DNA from: Rugalucina vietnamica
Taxonomy: Eukaryota; Mollusca; Bivalvia; Lucinida; Lucinidae
Assembly: GCA_964017185.1 (NCBI GenBank)
Contig: OZ024876.1
Location: 1,548,001-1,612,000 of the forward strand
DNA: 64,000 bases
Direction of reading: 5' to 3'
In this document: positions 32,423 to 43,954 of the stretch, piece by piece
Layout of the letters: every line of letters starts with the position of its first letter
Numbering within the stretch: the first letter of the stretch is position 1
Position numbers and translations under genes: made by a program
The notes under the pieces: model-generated
The model's input: the letters and a program-made list of their open reading frames with translations, nothing else
Told to the model about the DNA's origin: nothing
The model's database searches: none

Positions 32423-32686
32423 ATTACGAAAACACGCCCATGCAATATACAGAGATTTTTTTAAAGTTGTAAAAATAGAAAATTTTCAGTATAAAATTTT
32501 GGATATTTTTCTTATTTTTGCTCAAAACATAGATTGTGGGTACACGTTAAAACCGTCTCGCCGAGGCAGTTCTAACTAGTACCCACAATCTATGTTTTGG
32601 AGCAAAAATAAGGAAACTAGGTATACTCCTGTAAACACCATTTTTTATATCAAGGGGTATACTTTTCATGGAAATGTTTTCCTAAT
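32423..32686 (+). mobile_element. Family M MITE, complete
   Basis: ATTACGAAAACACGCCCATG to ATGTTTTCCTAAT, with palindrome ATAGATTGTGGGTACACG / reverse. Confidence 0.88.
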
Positions 32687-32887
32687 GTACTGTCTAATTC
32701 ATCGGACAAATCCGCTTTGACGTTTCGTACTTTGTCTACCCTTTTTTGAAATAGAGGTGTTTTTATCTTTGCTCTTTGTGATTGCAACTGGTTACATGCG
32801 GACTCATATGCAAATCTTACAGGAGAAACTCGTGCTTTTAACTAAAGACGTTGCCTATATATACACATTTGGCAGCCAAAAATAGAC

Positions 32888-32928
32888 AAAAAAAAAAAAA
32901 AAAAATAAAAAATAAAAAATAAAAAAAG
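32888..32928 (+). repeat. A-rich simple repeat
   Basis: A run followed by (AAAAAT)n units. Confidence 0.9.
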
Positions 32929-33025
32929 TGAGGGTGTTCTACCGCTTCCATTTGCTAAAGAGCAAAAGAGGTGACAGCTTGGATGGATTATTGAATTGAA
33001 AAGCCATGAACAATACACCAACCCT

Positions 33026-33255
33026 TTAACCCATAATTGACGAATGGATTATCCCATCATTATCATTTGGGTGAGTCCACTTTCATTTTTAGGGGCGTCA
33101 GGAGTGATTTTTAATTTTTTTTTCAATTTTTCGATGAAAATTCTCTAAGCAAACAGAATAGCCCCAGATGGGACGCCGCGTTCTGCGGCGTCACATCTGG
33201 GGCTATTCTGTTTGACTATGTCCCATAAAAGGGACGCCAGGTTTAAATGAGTTAA
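33026..33255 (+). mobile_element. TTAA-flanked MITE, copy 3
   Basis: TTAA at 33026-33029 and 33252-33255, with palindrome ATAGCCCCAGATGGGACGCC / reverse intact (GCGTTCTGCGGCGTC turn). The best-preserved copy. Confidence 0.82.
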
Positions 33256-33360
33256 AAATATGAGCCGTGCGATCTACTTTGCTAGTTTGGCACTTCTCAA
33301 AGATTAGCCACCTACATGTAGCTGCAGTCTTCTCAAATGATGCTCGTTTGAAAAGCATTT

Positions 33361-33580
33361 GCGCCGAGTCATGAGGAAATAAACTTTTTACATATGCAAA
33401 CACAAAGGCGCAGACCAGTATCTAGTTGATCAGCGCATTTGATTTCACTACACAGATAGCAGAATTGCTCTACTTTCTAAATCTAAAATTTGAAGCTTCT
33501 GGCCATCTGTGCTTGTACAGCTCGGTTTGTGTAGGGCGTTTTCGTAAACCACATTGTTGGTTTACTCATGTCGCGGCTTA
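33361..33580 (+). mobile_element. Family E MITE, old copy
   Basis: Recognised by GCGCAGACCAG, GATCAGCGCATTTGATTTC, CAGAATTGCTCTACTTTC and the end ACATTGTTGG to CATGTCGCGGCTT. The left end is poor. Confidence 0.7.
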
Positions 33581-33785
33581 TTGTAGATGATTAATTCTCC
33601 TAACTTATTGTAATGGTAGTCTGATCGTCTCCAGCAGCTGTTTGTAATGTATTATGTCTGATTCTTTTGATTTCAATTGAAAACCCAGATGAAAAATCTT
33701 TTTGACTACCTAAGTTTCTCTCAAAGGCAATTCAGAAGCAAACTTGTCTGTTGAGTTCTCCACTAAATAAGATACTTTTTACTAC

Positions 33786-34033
33786 ATTACGAAAACATGT
33801 CCATGTAATATACCGTTTATTTTTTTTTTATTTATTTTTTAAAATGAAAATTTTCATTAGAAAATTGTTGATATTGTTCTAATTTTAGGTGAAAACATAG
33901 ATTTTGAGTACCCAAAATCTATGTGTTGGAGCAAAAATAAGAAGAAAAAATAGGCGCATTTCTGCACACCACAGTTTTAATATATTAAAAGAGCGGTATA
34001 AGGGGGTATATATTACACGGATATGCTTTCCTG
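33786..34033 (+). mobile_element. Family M MITE with shortened palindrome
   Basis: ATTACGAAAACATGTCCATG to ATATGCTTTCCTG. The palindrome is reduced to ACATAGATTTTGAGTACCCA / AAATCTATGTG, without the CG-rich core. Confidence 0.82.
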
Positions 34034-34311
34034 TTGACCTTTTCGGGCAAAGTATCACTTTGAAATAGAAATTTAAAAGTAAGCAATGATCCGGACTTGG
34101 TTTACTCAGAACTAAAGTTGGGGTAATTAAAATTGTAATTGTAATTAATTGCAATTTAATTACATTTTTCAAAATAATTGAAAATAATTGTAATTCATTC
34201 TTTACTTTAATTACAATAATTGAAATGTAATGAATTACAGTATCCAAAAGGGGTGTAATTAACAATTACTTTTGAATTACTTTCAATTACTTTAAAGAAA
34301 AATATTCATTT

Positions 34312-34724
34312 ACTAGTTAGAGATTCACCACGAGGACCGAATAACTAACTAAATGTTATGAACCACTGCAGAAGCTGAGGGTGAGGTTATGGCCATGTAA
34401 AACCGGTTTAAGCCCGCCAGTAACTTTGTGTTACTGATCGTTCCAAGTCGATACTTCTGTGGTTAGTTCTTTTTGTTTTATGTCTTGGTGTATAAAACTT
34501 TTTTGTGCTGTTGGCGCCTTATGTATGTTTTCATATTTTTAGTTAAGTTAAGGTAACTGAGTGGCCACCTATCGGGAAAATAGCTGCTCATTCGGCTTAC
34601 GATATGTTTCATGGTATAAGTGCCTGATTGTTAGTTTGGTTTTTTCCCACCTCGGTTTTTGGAGTGGGAATCTTTTTCTGATTGCGCCTTTTCCTGATCT
34701 TTGCCTACTTGTACCTTTTTACAT
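34312..34724 (+). mobile_element. Naiad-like PLE 3' UTR fragment inside the TIR element
   Basis: From TTACTAGTTAGAGATTCACC to TTTGCCTACTTGTACCTTTTT, nearly identical to the full copy. Confidence 0.9.
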
Positions 34725-35282
34725 ATATTAAGAGATTAATAGTGTAAGAGTGCACTGCAGATTACCCTGTTGAAGCTTTTCCTTGTATGTCTCATTGAAG
34801 TTTCAGGTAAATTATACAGTACTCAAATAAAAATATTTTCTCGAAGCCATCAAATTTACATCAGTAGTTAAAATTTGTCTATGCATCTATAAAAACAGTG
34901 TTTTCATCTACCAGCAAAATTATGTCTTGGGTACTTTTAAGCCTTTCCTAACTGATTCTCTGAGAGCTATTTATCATCTTAAAATGACATCAAACAATAA
35001 TTGAGCAAAAGTGTTAAAACTCAAACGATCATTATCTTTTCTTTTGTGCCTTGATTGGTGTATTGTCACAGGATTCCTTGTTGGTTTTTCACACCTCACT
35101 GACAGAGTCATAATTGAATAAGATATATTGTTTAGAGTGGTGTTTTAGGCTATTTAAAGATTTTTAATAATTAAACTGCTTCTTTTCAAGGTCCTCTTGT
35201 ATTGCTAATTTATTAAGGATTGAGTGAACTTGGAATATCATGTTTTCCAAATGGGAAACTGATAGAAATTATTGGTCAAACC
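34725..35282. other. Interior of the TIR element, no gene seen
   Basis: AT-rich. No transposase-like frame. Confidence 0.4.
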
Positions 35283-35298
35283 ATTCTTTGTCATGTTT

Positions 35299-35465
35299 GT
35301 GCCCCCGCCCAATGGTGCCTCGGAGAAATAGATGGGCTCCTTATGCCTCCAGACAAAGCTTCTAATCTAATCTAATGTTGGGTAAAAGTCCCATAAAATA
35401 AAGGGAACACCCATACATGACCATTGCTGTTGACTGGGACGTAAAGCACCAATTCAAACAAACAA
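35299..35465 (+). mobile_element. Short SINE-like insertion with 16-bp target duplication
   Basis: ATTCTTTGTCATGTTT flanks it at 35283-35298 and 35466-35481. The 167-bp body ends GACTGGGACGTAAAGCACC then CAAACAAACAA. The GACTGGGACGT(T)AAG tail also occurs at 36474 and reversed at 58790. No A or B box found, so it may be a 5'-truncated SINE or LINE tail. Confidence 0.8.
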
Positions 35466-36348
35466 ATTCTTTGTCATGTTTCTATGATTGTAAGATACTT
35501 GTGTAGTATTTTAGCTGTTAAGGACTTTCAATTTTATGCCTCTTGACATTTTGCTGAGTTTTAAGGAGAGTGCATGCAGAAATTTGACCCGCTAGATGTT
35601 TTACACTTTTTATGATTCATTTGCCATTCATCACAAATTCACCCTCTATTTCAGCAATAAGCCAGCATAGTCATTAGTCAGCAAAATGATCTTGGTAGAT
35701 TTTTAAAAAATATTTATATTGTGCTTTAGCATGAGAGTTAACTATTTTTAGTCATGTCAGAAGATATATAAAACAGAGATATGAGGTGTACCAATAGTTA
35801 CATTCGCAACTAATCTTTTGACATTTGATGCGATACATATGTCAAAACTGCTTATAACCATATCATTTAATGGTTAATCTGTATACATCAGCATTTTCAA
35901 ACATTCCGGTTCAATAGGGGGCAAAAAGAAAAAGAAGACTAGTAGAACAAAAGGTTCCTGCCAGATAAATCTCAGTCATTTACACTCCAAGTGGTATCTT
36001 TATTAAGAGGTTTCATACATCCAAACAGTCTATGCAAAGTAATTGTATGTAATGAATTACAATGGGCTAAGTAATTGTATGTAATGAATTACTTTTCTAA
36101 AATGTCTAGTAATTGTAATTGTAATTTAATTGAACAAATGCCAATGTAATTGTAATTCAATTAATTACTTTTCAAAATAATTGACCCCAATTATCACCAT
36201 AATATATGTCATAGGAAAAAACTTTAATCGCATATCTTTAGTGCTACAAAGAGAATGTGCGTTGAGAAAAGTGAACACCTATTTCCCAAAAGACAGTCAC
36301 TCATTTAGCTGAAATCACTGATGCGCACATAAACGGTGCAATCAACTT

Positions 36349-36520
36349 AAAAGGACACCAAATATAAAACAACTAGAACCTCAGTGGACGAAACGCATTT
36401 GAACGGCTAGTAGCATGCAATTTCTAGGGATGGGCTCCAACCGATTTTACCGTCCCGACATGACGGCAAAATTGCTGACTGGGACGTTAAGCCTCAATAC
36501 AATCAAACAAATCAAACCGT
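36349..36520 (-). mobile_element. Old PLE 3' UTR fragment joined to a SINE/LINE tail
   Basis: 36349-36465 resembles the reversed PLE 3' UTR (ACACCAAATATAAAACAACTAGAACC, then GGGCTCCAACCGATTTTAC). 36466-36520 is the CCCGACATGACGG...GACTGGGACGTTAAGCC tail with CAAACAAATC repeats on the plus strand. Confidence 0.5.
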
Positions 36521-36617
36521 TTATTCAGGCGCTTCACTCAACTATTGGTTAAGTACCATATACATGTAACATGTAACAGACTGTGATGAAAGTAGTTGTA
36601 TATTATGAAGCAATGAC

Positions 36618-36877
36618 ATTACGAAAACATGCAATATACAGAGCAATATACAGAGATTCTTAAAGTTGAAAAAAAAATCACTAGAAAAAAAAATGATATT
36701 TTTCTTATTTTTGCTCAAAACATAGATTGTGGGTACACGTTAGAACAACCTTGGCGAGGCGGTTCTAACGAGTACCCACAATCTATGTTTTGGAGCAAAA
36801 ATAAGAAAAAATAGGAATACCCCTGCATACCTAAAAGTGGGGTATAAGGGGGTATTTCACGGACATGTTTTCCTGAT
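36618..36877 (+). mobile_element. Family M MITE, complete
   Basis: ATTACGAAAACATGCAATATACAG to ATGTTTTCCTGATG. Palindrome ATAGATTGTGGGTACACG / reverse almost perfect. Confidence 0.88.
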
Positions 36878-37161
36878 GATGTGACAGTTGTGACATAGTA
36901 GTTTAACAGAAAGTTTCTAAAATAATCGACAATTATAATTAATGTTAAATATGTGTTTGTTCGTAATGGGATTATTTTAATGCCCCAGTCAACCATTTAA
37001 GTCACGTCTGTACGGAGCAAGCGCTTCCTGAGTATTAACCAATAAATATCCATGCTTCAAAAATGCACTATGTACTCGTCATGTCTGTGGGTTGAAAACG
37101 TTGGTAGCAGTCCAATAATGATTATCTCATAATCATAAACTTGAGCCCAGAGTTACAATTT
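36878..37161. other. Non-coding, no recognised feature
   Basis: No supported gene or repeat. Confidence 0.4.
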
Positions 37162-37424
37162 TTTGGTGTTAAAAATTTTGTGCTGTTTGCACCTTATGTA
37201 TGTTTTCAAATTTTTAGTTATGTTAAGGTAACTGAGTGACCACCTATTGGGAAAATAGCTGCTCATTCGGCTTACGATGTGTTTTCATGGTATAAGTACC
37301 TGAATGTTAATTTATTTATTTATTTATTTATTTATATTTTTTTTTATTATTTTTTTTTTGGAGTGGGAATCTCTTTCTGATTGCACCATTTCCTGATCGT
37401 TGCCTGCTTGTTCCTTCCTTAAAG
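37162..37424 (+). mobile_element. Naiad-like PLE 3' end with a (TTTA)n expansion
   Basis: TGGTGTTAAAAATTTTGTGC to CGTTGCCTGCTTGTTCCTT. The CCCACCTCGGTTTTT block is replaced by TTTATTTATTTATTTA and a T run. Confidence 0.8.
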
Positions 37425-37526
37425 TTTAGGCCCATCTTAGTTATAGTGACAAACATTGACTCGAAAGTTTACCGTTAAGATTAATATACTCTTTAACGAA
37501 AAAAAAAATATATAAATATATTATAT

Positions 37527-37899
37527 AGGTTCCAGAATTACAATGCTTTGTTAAAGTTAAGGAAGACCATAGTTAAGGTGGCAAACTTCAGCATCCAAAA
37601 GCATTTAATGCATACTGAAATCATATGTTTTTGCTTTATTATGTAGAGGTCATTTTATAATACACACCTGTAAATTTTTAAAATCAGTTATTGATTTCAA
37701 CGGCCACATATCGAGTCAAAATCTGTCTCGTTAACTAAGGTGGGCCTTACCTTTAAGGAAGCAATGTAATTCTGGGCCCAGGTGTGTAAATTAAAATGTT
37801 ATTTACATAATGTCACCAATAAGTTTGATTTCAGTATGTTTTAGATGCACCTTTATCGTTATCCCTTAACTTTAAGGGAAGATTGTAATTCTGGAACCT
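37527..37899. mobile_element. MITE with AGGTTCCAGAATTACAAT ends
   Basis: AGGTTCCAGAATTACAAT (37527) and its reverse complement ending at 37899. TTAAAGTTAAGG repeats inside each end, and a third related end (GGGCCCAGAATTACATTGC reversed) lies at about 37759. No gene. Confidence 0.7.
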
Positions 37900-37945
37900 G
37901 GCGTCCTATTAATGGGACATAGGCAAACAGTATAGCGACGGATGT
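37898..37945 (-). mobile_element. TTAA-type MITE, end fragment
   Basis: CTGGCGTCCTATTAATGGGA then CATAGGCAAACAGTATAG is the reversed right end of the family seen at 6719, 13694 and 33026. Confidence 0.65.
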
Positions 37946-39548
37946 GAGGCAAAAGCCTTAACACATAGCCTGGTAGTAAGGTTAATACGATGGCCCAAAT
38001 AGCTCATTTTTTCATTTCCATATGAATTCATAAATCCGAAATCCAAATTCCGAATTCTGAATTCCGAATTCTGAATTCCGAATTCTGCATTTTGAATTTG
38101 TATTTGATTTGCAAACACAACTCGTAAGGGCAACTCATATATCCAGTTATGCCGGGTCAAGAGAAAATGTACCTTTCATCATTTATACAACATGAAAAAA
38201 GCCTGTAACATAATTTGAAATTCTCATGAAGTAGGTCAACACACGGTCATAATGTTAACATATTATTATGGGACCGAGAATACGATTAAACGTGGCAAGT
38301 TTCGTAAGGTCGGCCAAGGAATTCCCAATTCCGAATTCTGAATTCTAAATTCCGAATTCCCAATTCCGAATTCTGAATTCCGAATTCCGATTTCCGAATT
38401 CTGTATTCCGAATTCCGAATTCCGCATTTTGATTTTTTTTATTTGCAAACTATACTCGTAAGGTCAACTCATAGGTCAGCGTCAACACACGGTCATAATG
38501 TTAACATATTATTATGGGACCGAGAATATGATTAAACATGGCAAGTTTCGCTGAAATGGGCCCAGGAATTCCCAATTCCGAATTCCGAATTCTGAATTCC
38601 GAATTCTGAATTCCGAATTCCGAATTCCGCATTTTGAATTTCTTTTTTTGATTTGCAAACTCTACTCGAAAGGGCAATTCATATATCCAATTATGCCGGG
38701 ACAGGAGAGAATGTGCCTTTCACCATTTATACAACATGAAATAAAATACATTTTATCCAAGGCAAGAGAAAATGTGCATTATTCCAAAACACCAAATCAC
38801 AGGAAAATGAACCGATGTCCTTGGCTATACTTCTTGCAGGAAGGCCAATATTTCCTCGTAAGGGAAACTCATATATCCAGTTATGTCGGGTCAAGAGAAA
38901 ATGTGCCTTTCACCATTATACAACATGAGAAAAGCCTGTAACATACTTTGAAATTGTCATAAAGTAGATCAGCATAATGTTAACACATTATTATAGGACC
39001 GAGAATATGATTACACGTGGCAAGTTTCGTTGAAATCGGCCCAAGAATTCTGAATTCCGCACTTTGAATTAATTTTTGATTTGCAAACTCTGCTCGTAAG
39101 GGCAACTCATATATCTAGTTATGCCAGGTCAAGAGAAAATGTGTCTTTCATCATTTATACAACATGAAAGGAAATACATTTTATCCAAGGCAAGAGAAAA
39201 TGTGCATTATTCCAAAACACCAAGTCACAGGAAAATGAACCGATGTCATTGGCTATACTTCTTGCAGGAATGCCAATATTTACTCGTAAGGGCAACTCAT
39301 ATATCAGTTATGCCGGGTCAAGAGAAAATGTGCCTTTCACCATTTATACAACATGAAAAAAGCCTGTAACATAATTTGAAATTCTCATAAAGTAGGTCAG
39401 CGTCATCACACGGTCATAATAATAACATATTGTTATGGGACCGAGAATATGATTAAACGTGGCAAGTTTCGTTGAAATCGGCCCAGGAATTCCGAATTCC
39501 GAATTCCAAATTCCGAACTCTGAATTCCAAATTCCGCATTTTGATTTT

Positions 39549-39582
<34 letters not shown>

Positions 39583-39993
39583 AAACTCGGTCAAGAGAAA
39601 ATGTGCCTTTCACCATTTATACAACATGAAAGGAAATACATTTTATCCAAGGCAAGAGAAAATGTGCATTATTCCAAAACACCAAGTCACAGGAAAATGA
39701 ACCACTGTCATTGCTTCAGTTATGCCGGGTCAAGAGAAAATGTGCCTTTCACTATTTATACAACATGAATAAAGCATGTAACATAATTTGAAATTGTTAT
39801 AAATAAGGTCAGCCTCAACACACGGTCATAATGTTAGCATATTATTATGGGACCGATTTATGATTAAACGTGGCAAGTTTCGTTGAAATCGACCCAGGAA
39901 TTCCGAATTCCGAATTCTGAATTCCGAATTCCCAAGTCTGAATTCCGAATTGCGCATTTTGATTTTTTTTTATTTGCAAACTCTACTCGTAAA

Positions 39994-40366
39994 CACTGGG
40001 TGCTTCCTTCGTCCCGATATAAAAAGGTTTTGTTTGACTTTTACTATAGGTCCCGATAGGATTTGGTTTTGTTTGATTCCGGTATCAGATTTTTTTCTAC
40101 AATTATTCCTAGAATTTGGTCAAAGATTTGATTTGATTCTTATTTATGACGTCATTGAAAGAATTTCAAATCAATATATTTTGCTTTGAAAGCAATTTTA
40201 TAGTAAGATTCCATTTGATTCGTTAAAAAGTGAAGTAATTTAAGCAATTTATGTTATAATCGACTCTATTTTGTGGAGATTTACTGTGTTAAAGAAGTAG
40301 AACAAAATCCGTTACCAAAAAGTCAAACAAAACCTTTTTATATCAGGACCAAGGAAGCACCCAGTG
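39994..40366. mobile_element. CACTGGGTGCTTCCTT element nested in the foldback element
   Basis: TIR CACTGGGTGCTTCCTTCGTC / reverse (CACTGGGTGCTTCCTTGGTC) extends about 45 bp with few mismatches. GTAAA flanks it at 39989-39993 and 40367-40371 and interrupts a module at CTCGTAA/AGGCAAC. No coding sequence. Confidence 0.85.
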
Positions 40367-42067
40367 GTAAAGGCAACTCATATATTAGGTTATGCCGGAT
40401 CAAGAGAAAATGTGCCTTTCACCATTTATACAACATGAAAGGAAATACATTTTATCCAAGGCAAGAGAAAATGTGCATTTTTCCAAAACACCAAGTCACA
40501 TGAAAATGAACCGATGTCATTGGCAATACTTCTTGCAAGAAGGCCAATATTTAGGAAAGGTCTCATGTCCGATGATGACAAGACAAAAGAAAATATAGCA
40601 TCTGTCGAGTAATATTACATGTATACGATTGCACAATACATAAAGTCAAGAAATGACCTTGAACTTCAATACTCAGTTATCTCCATTAGCACATTTACCT
40701 GTCCCCAACTACCAATCATAGGCTGCAATAGTTTACAAAATATCCATTGTTTTAATTTTCTCATAGAAAAGCCTGTAACATAATTTGAAATTGTCATAAA
40801 TATGGTCAGCGTCAACAAACGGTCATAGTGTTAACATATTATTATTGGACCGAGAATATGATTAAACGTGGCAAGTTTCGTTGAAATCGGCCCAGGAATT
40901 CCCAATTCCGAATTCCGAACTCTGAAATCCGAACTCCGAATTCTGAATTCCAAATTCCGAATTCCGAATTCTAAATTCCGAATTCCGAATTCCGCATTTT
41001 GATTTTTTTTTTTATTTGCAAACTCTACTCGTAAGGGCAACTCATATATCCAGTCATGCCGGGTCAATCGAAAATGTGTCTTTCACCATTTATACAACAT
41101 GAAAGGAAATACATTTTATCCAAGGCAAGAGAAAAAGTGCATTATTTCAAAACACCAAGTCACAGGAAAATGAACCGATGTCATTGGCTATACTTTTTGC
41201 AGGAAGGTCAATATTTAGGAAAGGTCTCGTGTCCAATGAGGACAAGTCAAGAGAAAATATACCATCTGCCAAGTGTTATTACATGTATACGATTTCACAA
41301 TACATAAAGTCAAGAAATGACCTTGAACTTCAATACTCACCTATCTCCATTAGCTCATTTACCTGTCCCCAACTACCAATCATAGGCTGCAATAGTTTAT
41401 AAAATATCCATTGTTTTAATTTTCTCATAGAAAAGCCTGTAACGTAATTTGAAATTGTCATAAAGTAGGTCAGCACAGTTATAATGTTAAAATATTATTA
41501 TGGGACCGAGAATATGATTAAACGTGGCAAGTTTCGTTGAAATCGGCCAAGGAATTCCCAATTCCGAATTCCGAATTCTGAATTCCGAATTCTGAATTCT
41601 GAATTTCGAATTTTGAATTCCGAATTCTACTTTTCGAATTCAGTATTCAGAATTTGACAGATTAGATTTTGAAATTTCATTTCTGTTTGAAATACAGAAA
41701 CATCTAAACAGATTTTTATATATCATACGCCGTTCTTAAGGCGCCCTTTTCGCATTTTTGGCTGTAGATTTTTATTTAGATACATCTAATATATTTAATT
41801 AAGCTCTTTTGGATTTCGCCTGAGAGGCTCTGAGCTTTGGACATTTCCTTTTTCGGGGCCTCTTTTCACGCCAGTTTTCGTTCTTTAGTTAGTCAAAGAT
41901 TTCGATGGTGGAGCATTTTATAACCAAACGGTTACATAATCTTAATTTCTTTTCATTAATTATAGCATTTTAATATTGTAACAAATGTCTTGTACAATCC
42001 TCACTGTGATATGTACATAATTTCTAGATGTATTTGTTAACCACTGTCGCTGCATGCTTTATAATGT

Positions 42068-42071
42068 TACA

Positions 42072-42105
<34 letters not shown>
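42068..42105 (+). repeat. (TGTC)n microsatellite
   Basis: Run of TGTC units at the inner boundary of the inverted last module of the foldback element. Confidence 0.92.
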
Positions 42106-42466
42106 GGACATTGGACATGAGAGCTTTCCTAAATATTGGCCTTCCTGCAAGAAGTATAGCCAATGACATCGGTTCATTTTCCTGTGACTTGGTGTTTTGG
42201 AATAATGCACATTTTCTCTTGCCTTGGATAAAATGTATTTCCTTTCATGCTGTATAAATGGTGAAAGGCCATTTTCGATTGACCTGGCATAACTGAATAT
42301 ATGAGTTGCCCTAACGAGTAGAGTTTGCATATCAAAAACAAATTCAAAATGCGGAATTCGGAATTCGGAATTCAGAATTCGGAATTCAGAATTCGGAATT
42401 CAGAATTCGGAATTATGAATTCATATGGAATTGAAAAAATGAGCCATTTGGGCCATCGTAGGTTAA

Positions 42467-43036
42467 AATGTATCGTGATTCATAAAAAGTATCCGTCCTC
42501 TCTTGTTGACATTGACGAATCATAAAACGAATCGCACAAAGAGAAGTTGTCCCTTGACTACTCAAATTCGATGGAAATTATATGACGAATGTCTAACGTC
42601 TGTAATTACATGCAACGTTTGGTCCACTGGGGCGTTTGTAATATTAAATATAGCACGCAACTCCATGATTCGTTATCTCGTCCAAACAGATACATACCGT
42701 GTAACAACACTGGTCAACCGGAGACAAAGTGTCCGAGACTTACCATCACAGATATAATAAATACTCGTGTAATTACTACTTACCATGGATCGCAATCATA
42801 CATTCAAGTTGTTCACAGACAGGCATGTACTACCTGATGGTGTTGTCGATATGTACCTATAAAAATAAGGCAATTTGTGATTGTTATTTTTTCTGACATC
42901 TCACATGCAGGAATAACCATTTTGTTTTTAAAGAAAAGTTTTGTCTCCATTGACACCATTTAAAGTATATGGTATTTGACACATTCCATGCACAATATTT
43001 CTACGATGGCTGAGAATTTTAACTTAATCAGGATAT
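42467..43036. other. Non-coding, no recognised feature
   Basis: Open frames at 42503-42757 and 42589-42837 overlap in two frames and show no recognisable domain or splice context. Confidence 0.4.
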
Positions 43037-43194
43037 GAGCCGCGACGCGAGAAAACTGGTCTTCGGGATTTCAGACCAGATCACTCACAAACCGGACTGT
43101 ACAGTCACAGAAGCAGGCTAGAAGCTTGAAATTTTGGATAAGTAGATATAGCACTATCCATGTAGCGAAAATAAAGGTGCTAATCAGCTGTGCA
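43037..43194 (-). mobile_element. Half of a family E MITE
   Basis: GAGCCGCGACGCGAGAAAAC through the reversed body to GGTGCTAATCAGCTGTGCAG, where it stops at the palindrome centre. CAGCACACTTAAC follows and is repeated at 43259. Confidence 0.78.
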
Positions 43195-43540
43195 GCACAC
43201 TTAACCGAAGCAGATATTTGCAGTCGTATCTGATGTTGTATTTTTTTTAATCCGTAAAGCAGCACACTTAACTAAACCATTTAAGCAGATACTTGCAGCC
43301 GTCACTGCTGGGATTTAGCATTTAACAAGACACTTATTACATTATTATCGCAGCCGTTTGCGCTGGAAATGGAATAATGATGTAATCTTATTTGGGTTGT
43401 GTAAAATTGCAATGTTTTGCTTGAGATCGTTTTGCGTGATAGACATAATTCTGTTTTTCTGTTTATTTAAGCGGATTCCTATCTCCATTTTAGCCGTTGA
43501 AAAAGCACAATAGTTAGAACCATTGGAAACTGTAAGAAGG

Positions 43541-43954
43541 AATGAACTACCTAGAACCGTTAAAGAGTCGCCTACACTTGCATCCTTCAAATACAAGTTG
43601 AACAAGAACTTGAACAAATCGCCAGCATAGTACAGCATCGGGCGTCGTGCAGACCAAATACACCATACTAGACTTAGAACCCGTTGTAGTGCACTTAATC
43701 AGCATTTATTCTCCAAAACTATAGTACCTAGTCCCTTATGTGCTTGTGGAGAAGTCGAAAATGCTCGCCATTTTCTCTTGGAATGTATAAACTTTCAGGA
43801 TAGTCGCCCTGCTATGATGGACGCCGTCTCATCGATTTGTACTCCCAGCATTGATACGCTCCTCTATGGAAATTCCGACTTTTCTATAAATAGTAATATT
43901 GCTATTTTCAAGGCTGTCCAGAGATATATATCTAAATCTAAACGCTTTAATTGA
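43541..43954 (+). pseudogene. LINE ORF2 C-terminal relic, one in-frame TAG
   Basis: The frame from ELPRTVKESPTLASFKYKL onward matches the C-terminal end typical of CR1/Jockey-type non-LTR retrotransposon proteins. It includes HTRLRTRCSALNQHLF and a CACGEVENARHFLLEC zinc-knuckle-like motif (CxC...H...C), and ends at TGA 43952-43954. A TAG lies at 43628-43630. No RT domain is present upstream, so it is a 5'-truncated dead copy. Such proteins normally reverse transcribe their own mRNA at a nicked target. It differs clearly from the LINE at 45.9-47.9 kb. Confidence 0.75.

Larger units (their letters stand above)
34112..36196. mobile_element. TIR element with AATTGTAATTAC subterminal repeats
   Basis: AAAGTTGGGGTAATTA at 34110 and TAATTGACCCCAATTATC near 36180 form inverted ends. 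Arrays of AATTGTAATTA variants fill 34130-34300 and 36040-36180. The end sequence and W-rich arrays resemble non-autonomous hAT elements. No target duplication found. It contains a PLE piece and a SINE. Confidence 0.5.
37986..42460. mobile_element. 4.5-kb foldback element built of (GAATTCY)n modules
   Basis: Outer inverted ends TACGATGGCCCAAATAGCTC / TACGATGGCCCAAATGGCTC continue for at least 48 bp with two differences and then for about 250 bp through the repeat module. GGTTAA directly flanks both sides (37980-37985, 42461-42466). Inside are about nine (GAATTCY)n arrays (near 38040, 38330, 38570, 39046, 39488, 39900, 40900, 41560, 42350). They alternate with a module containing ATGCCGGGTCAAGAGAAAATG and AAGGCAAGAGAAAATGTGC, and one containing GGACCGAGAATATGATTAAAC. 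The last module (42110-42460) is inverted. No transposase frame. The repeated short peptides are by-products of the modules. Confidence 0.85.

Noticed and set aside
34804-34815. Possible exon junction (TTTCAG/GTAAAT) as part of the Ig gene
   Set aside because: Acceptor and donor motifs abut with no exon between them. It lies inside a TIR element, beyond the terminal stop.
36715-36996. ORFs with LLQNIDCGYSLEPPRQG-type peptides as genes
   Set aside because: All fall inside family M MITEs, through the ATAGATTGTGGGTA palindrome.
38266-38448. Peptides of the form NSEFGI repeated
   Set aside because: Translation of the (GAATTCY)n heptamer arrays. Period 7 gives a seven-residue repeat in any frame.
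38648-41307. Repeated short ORFs with QHERKYILSKARENVHYSK-type peptides as a gene family
   Set aside because: They arise from DNA modules repeated in the foldback element, have no common start or stop, and appear on both strands with the inverted module.
38040-42425. CRISPR-like array
   Set aside because: Short repeats alternate with related modules, not unique spacers, and the genome is animal.
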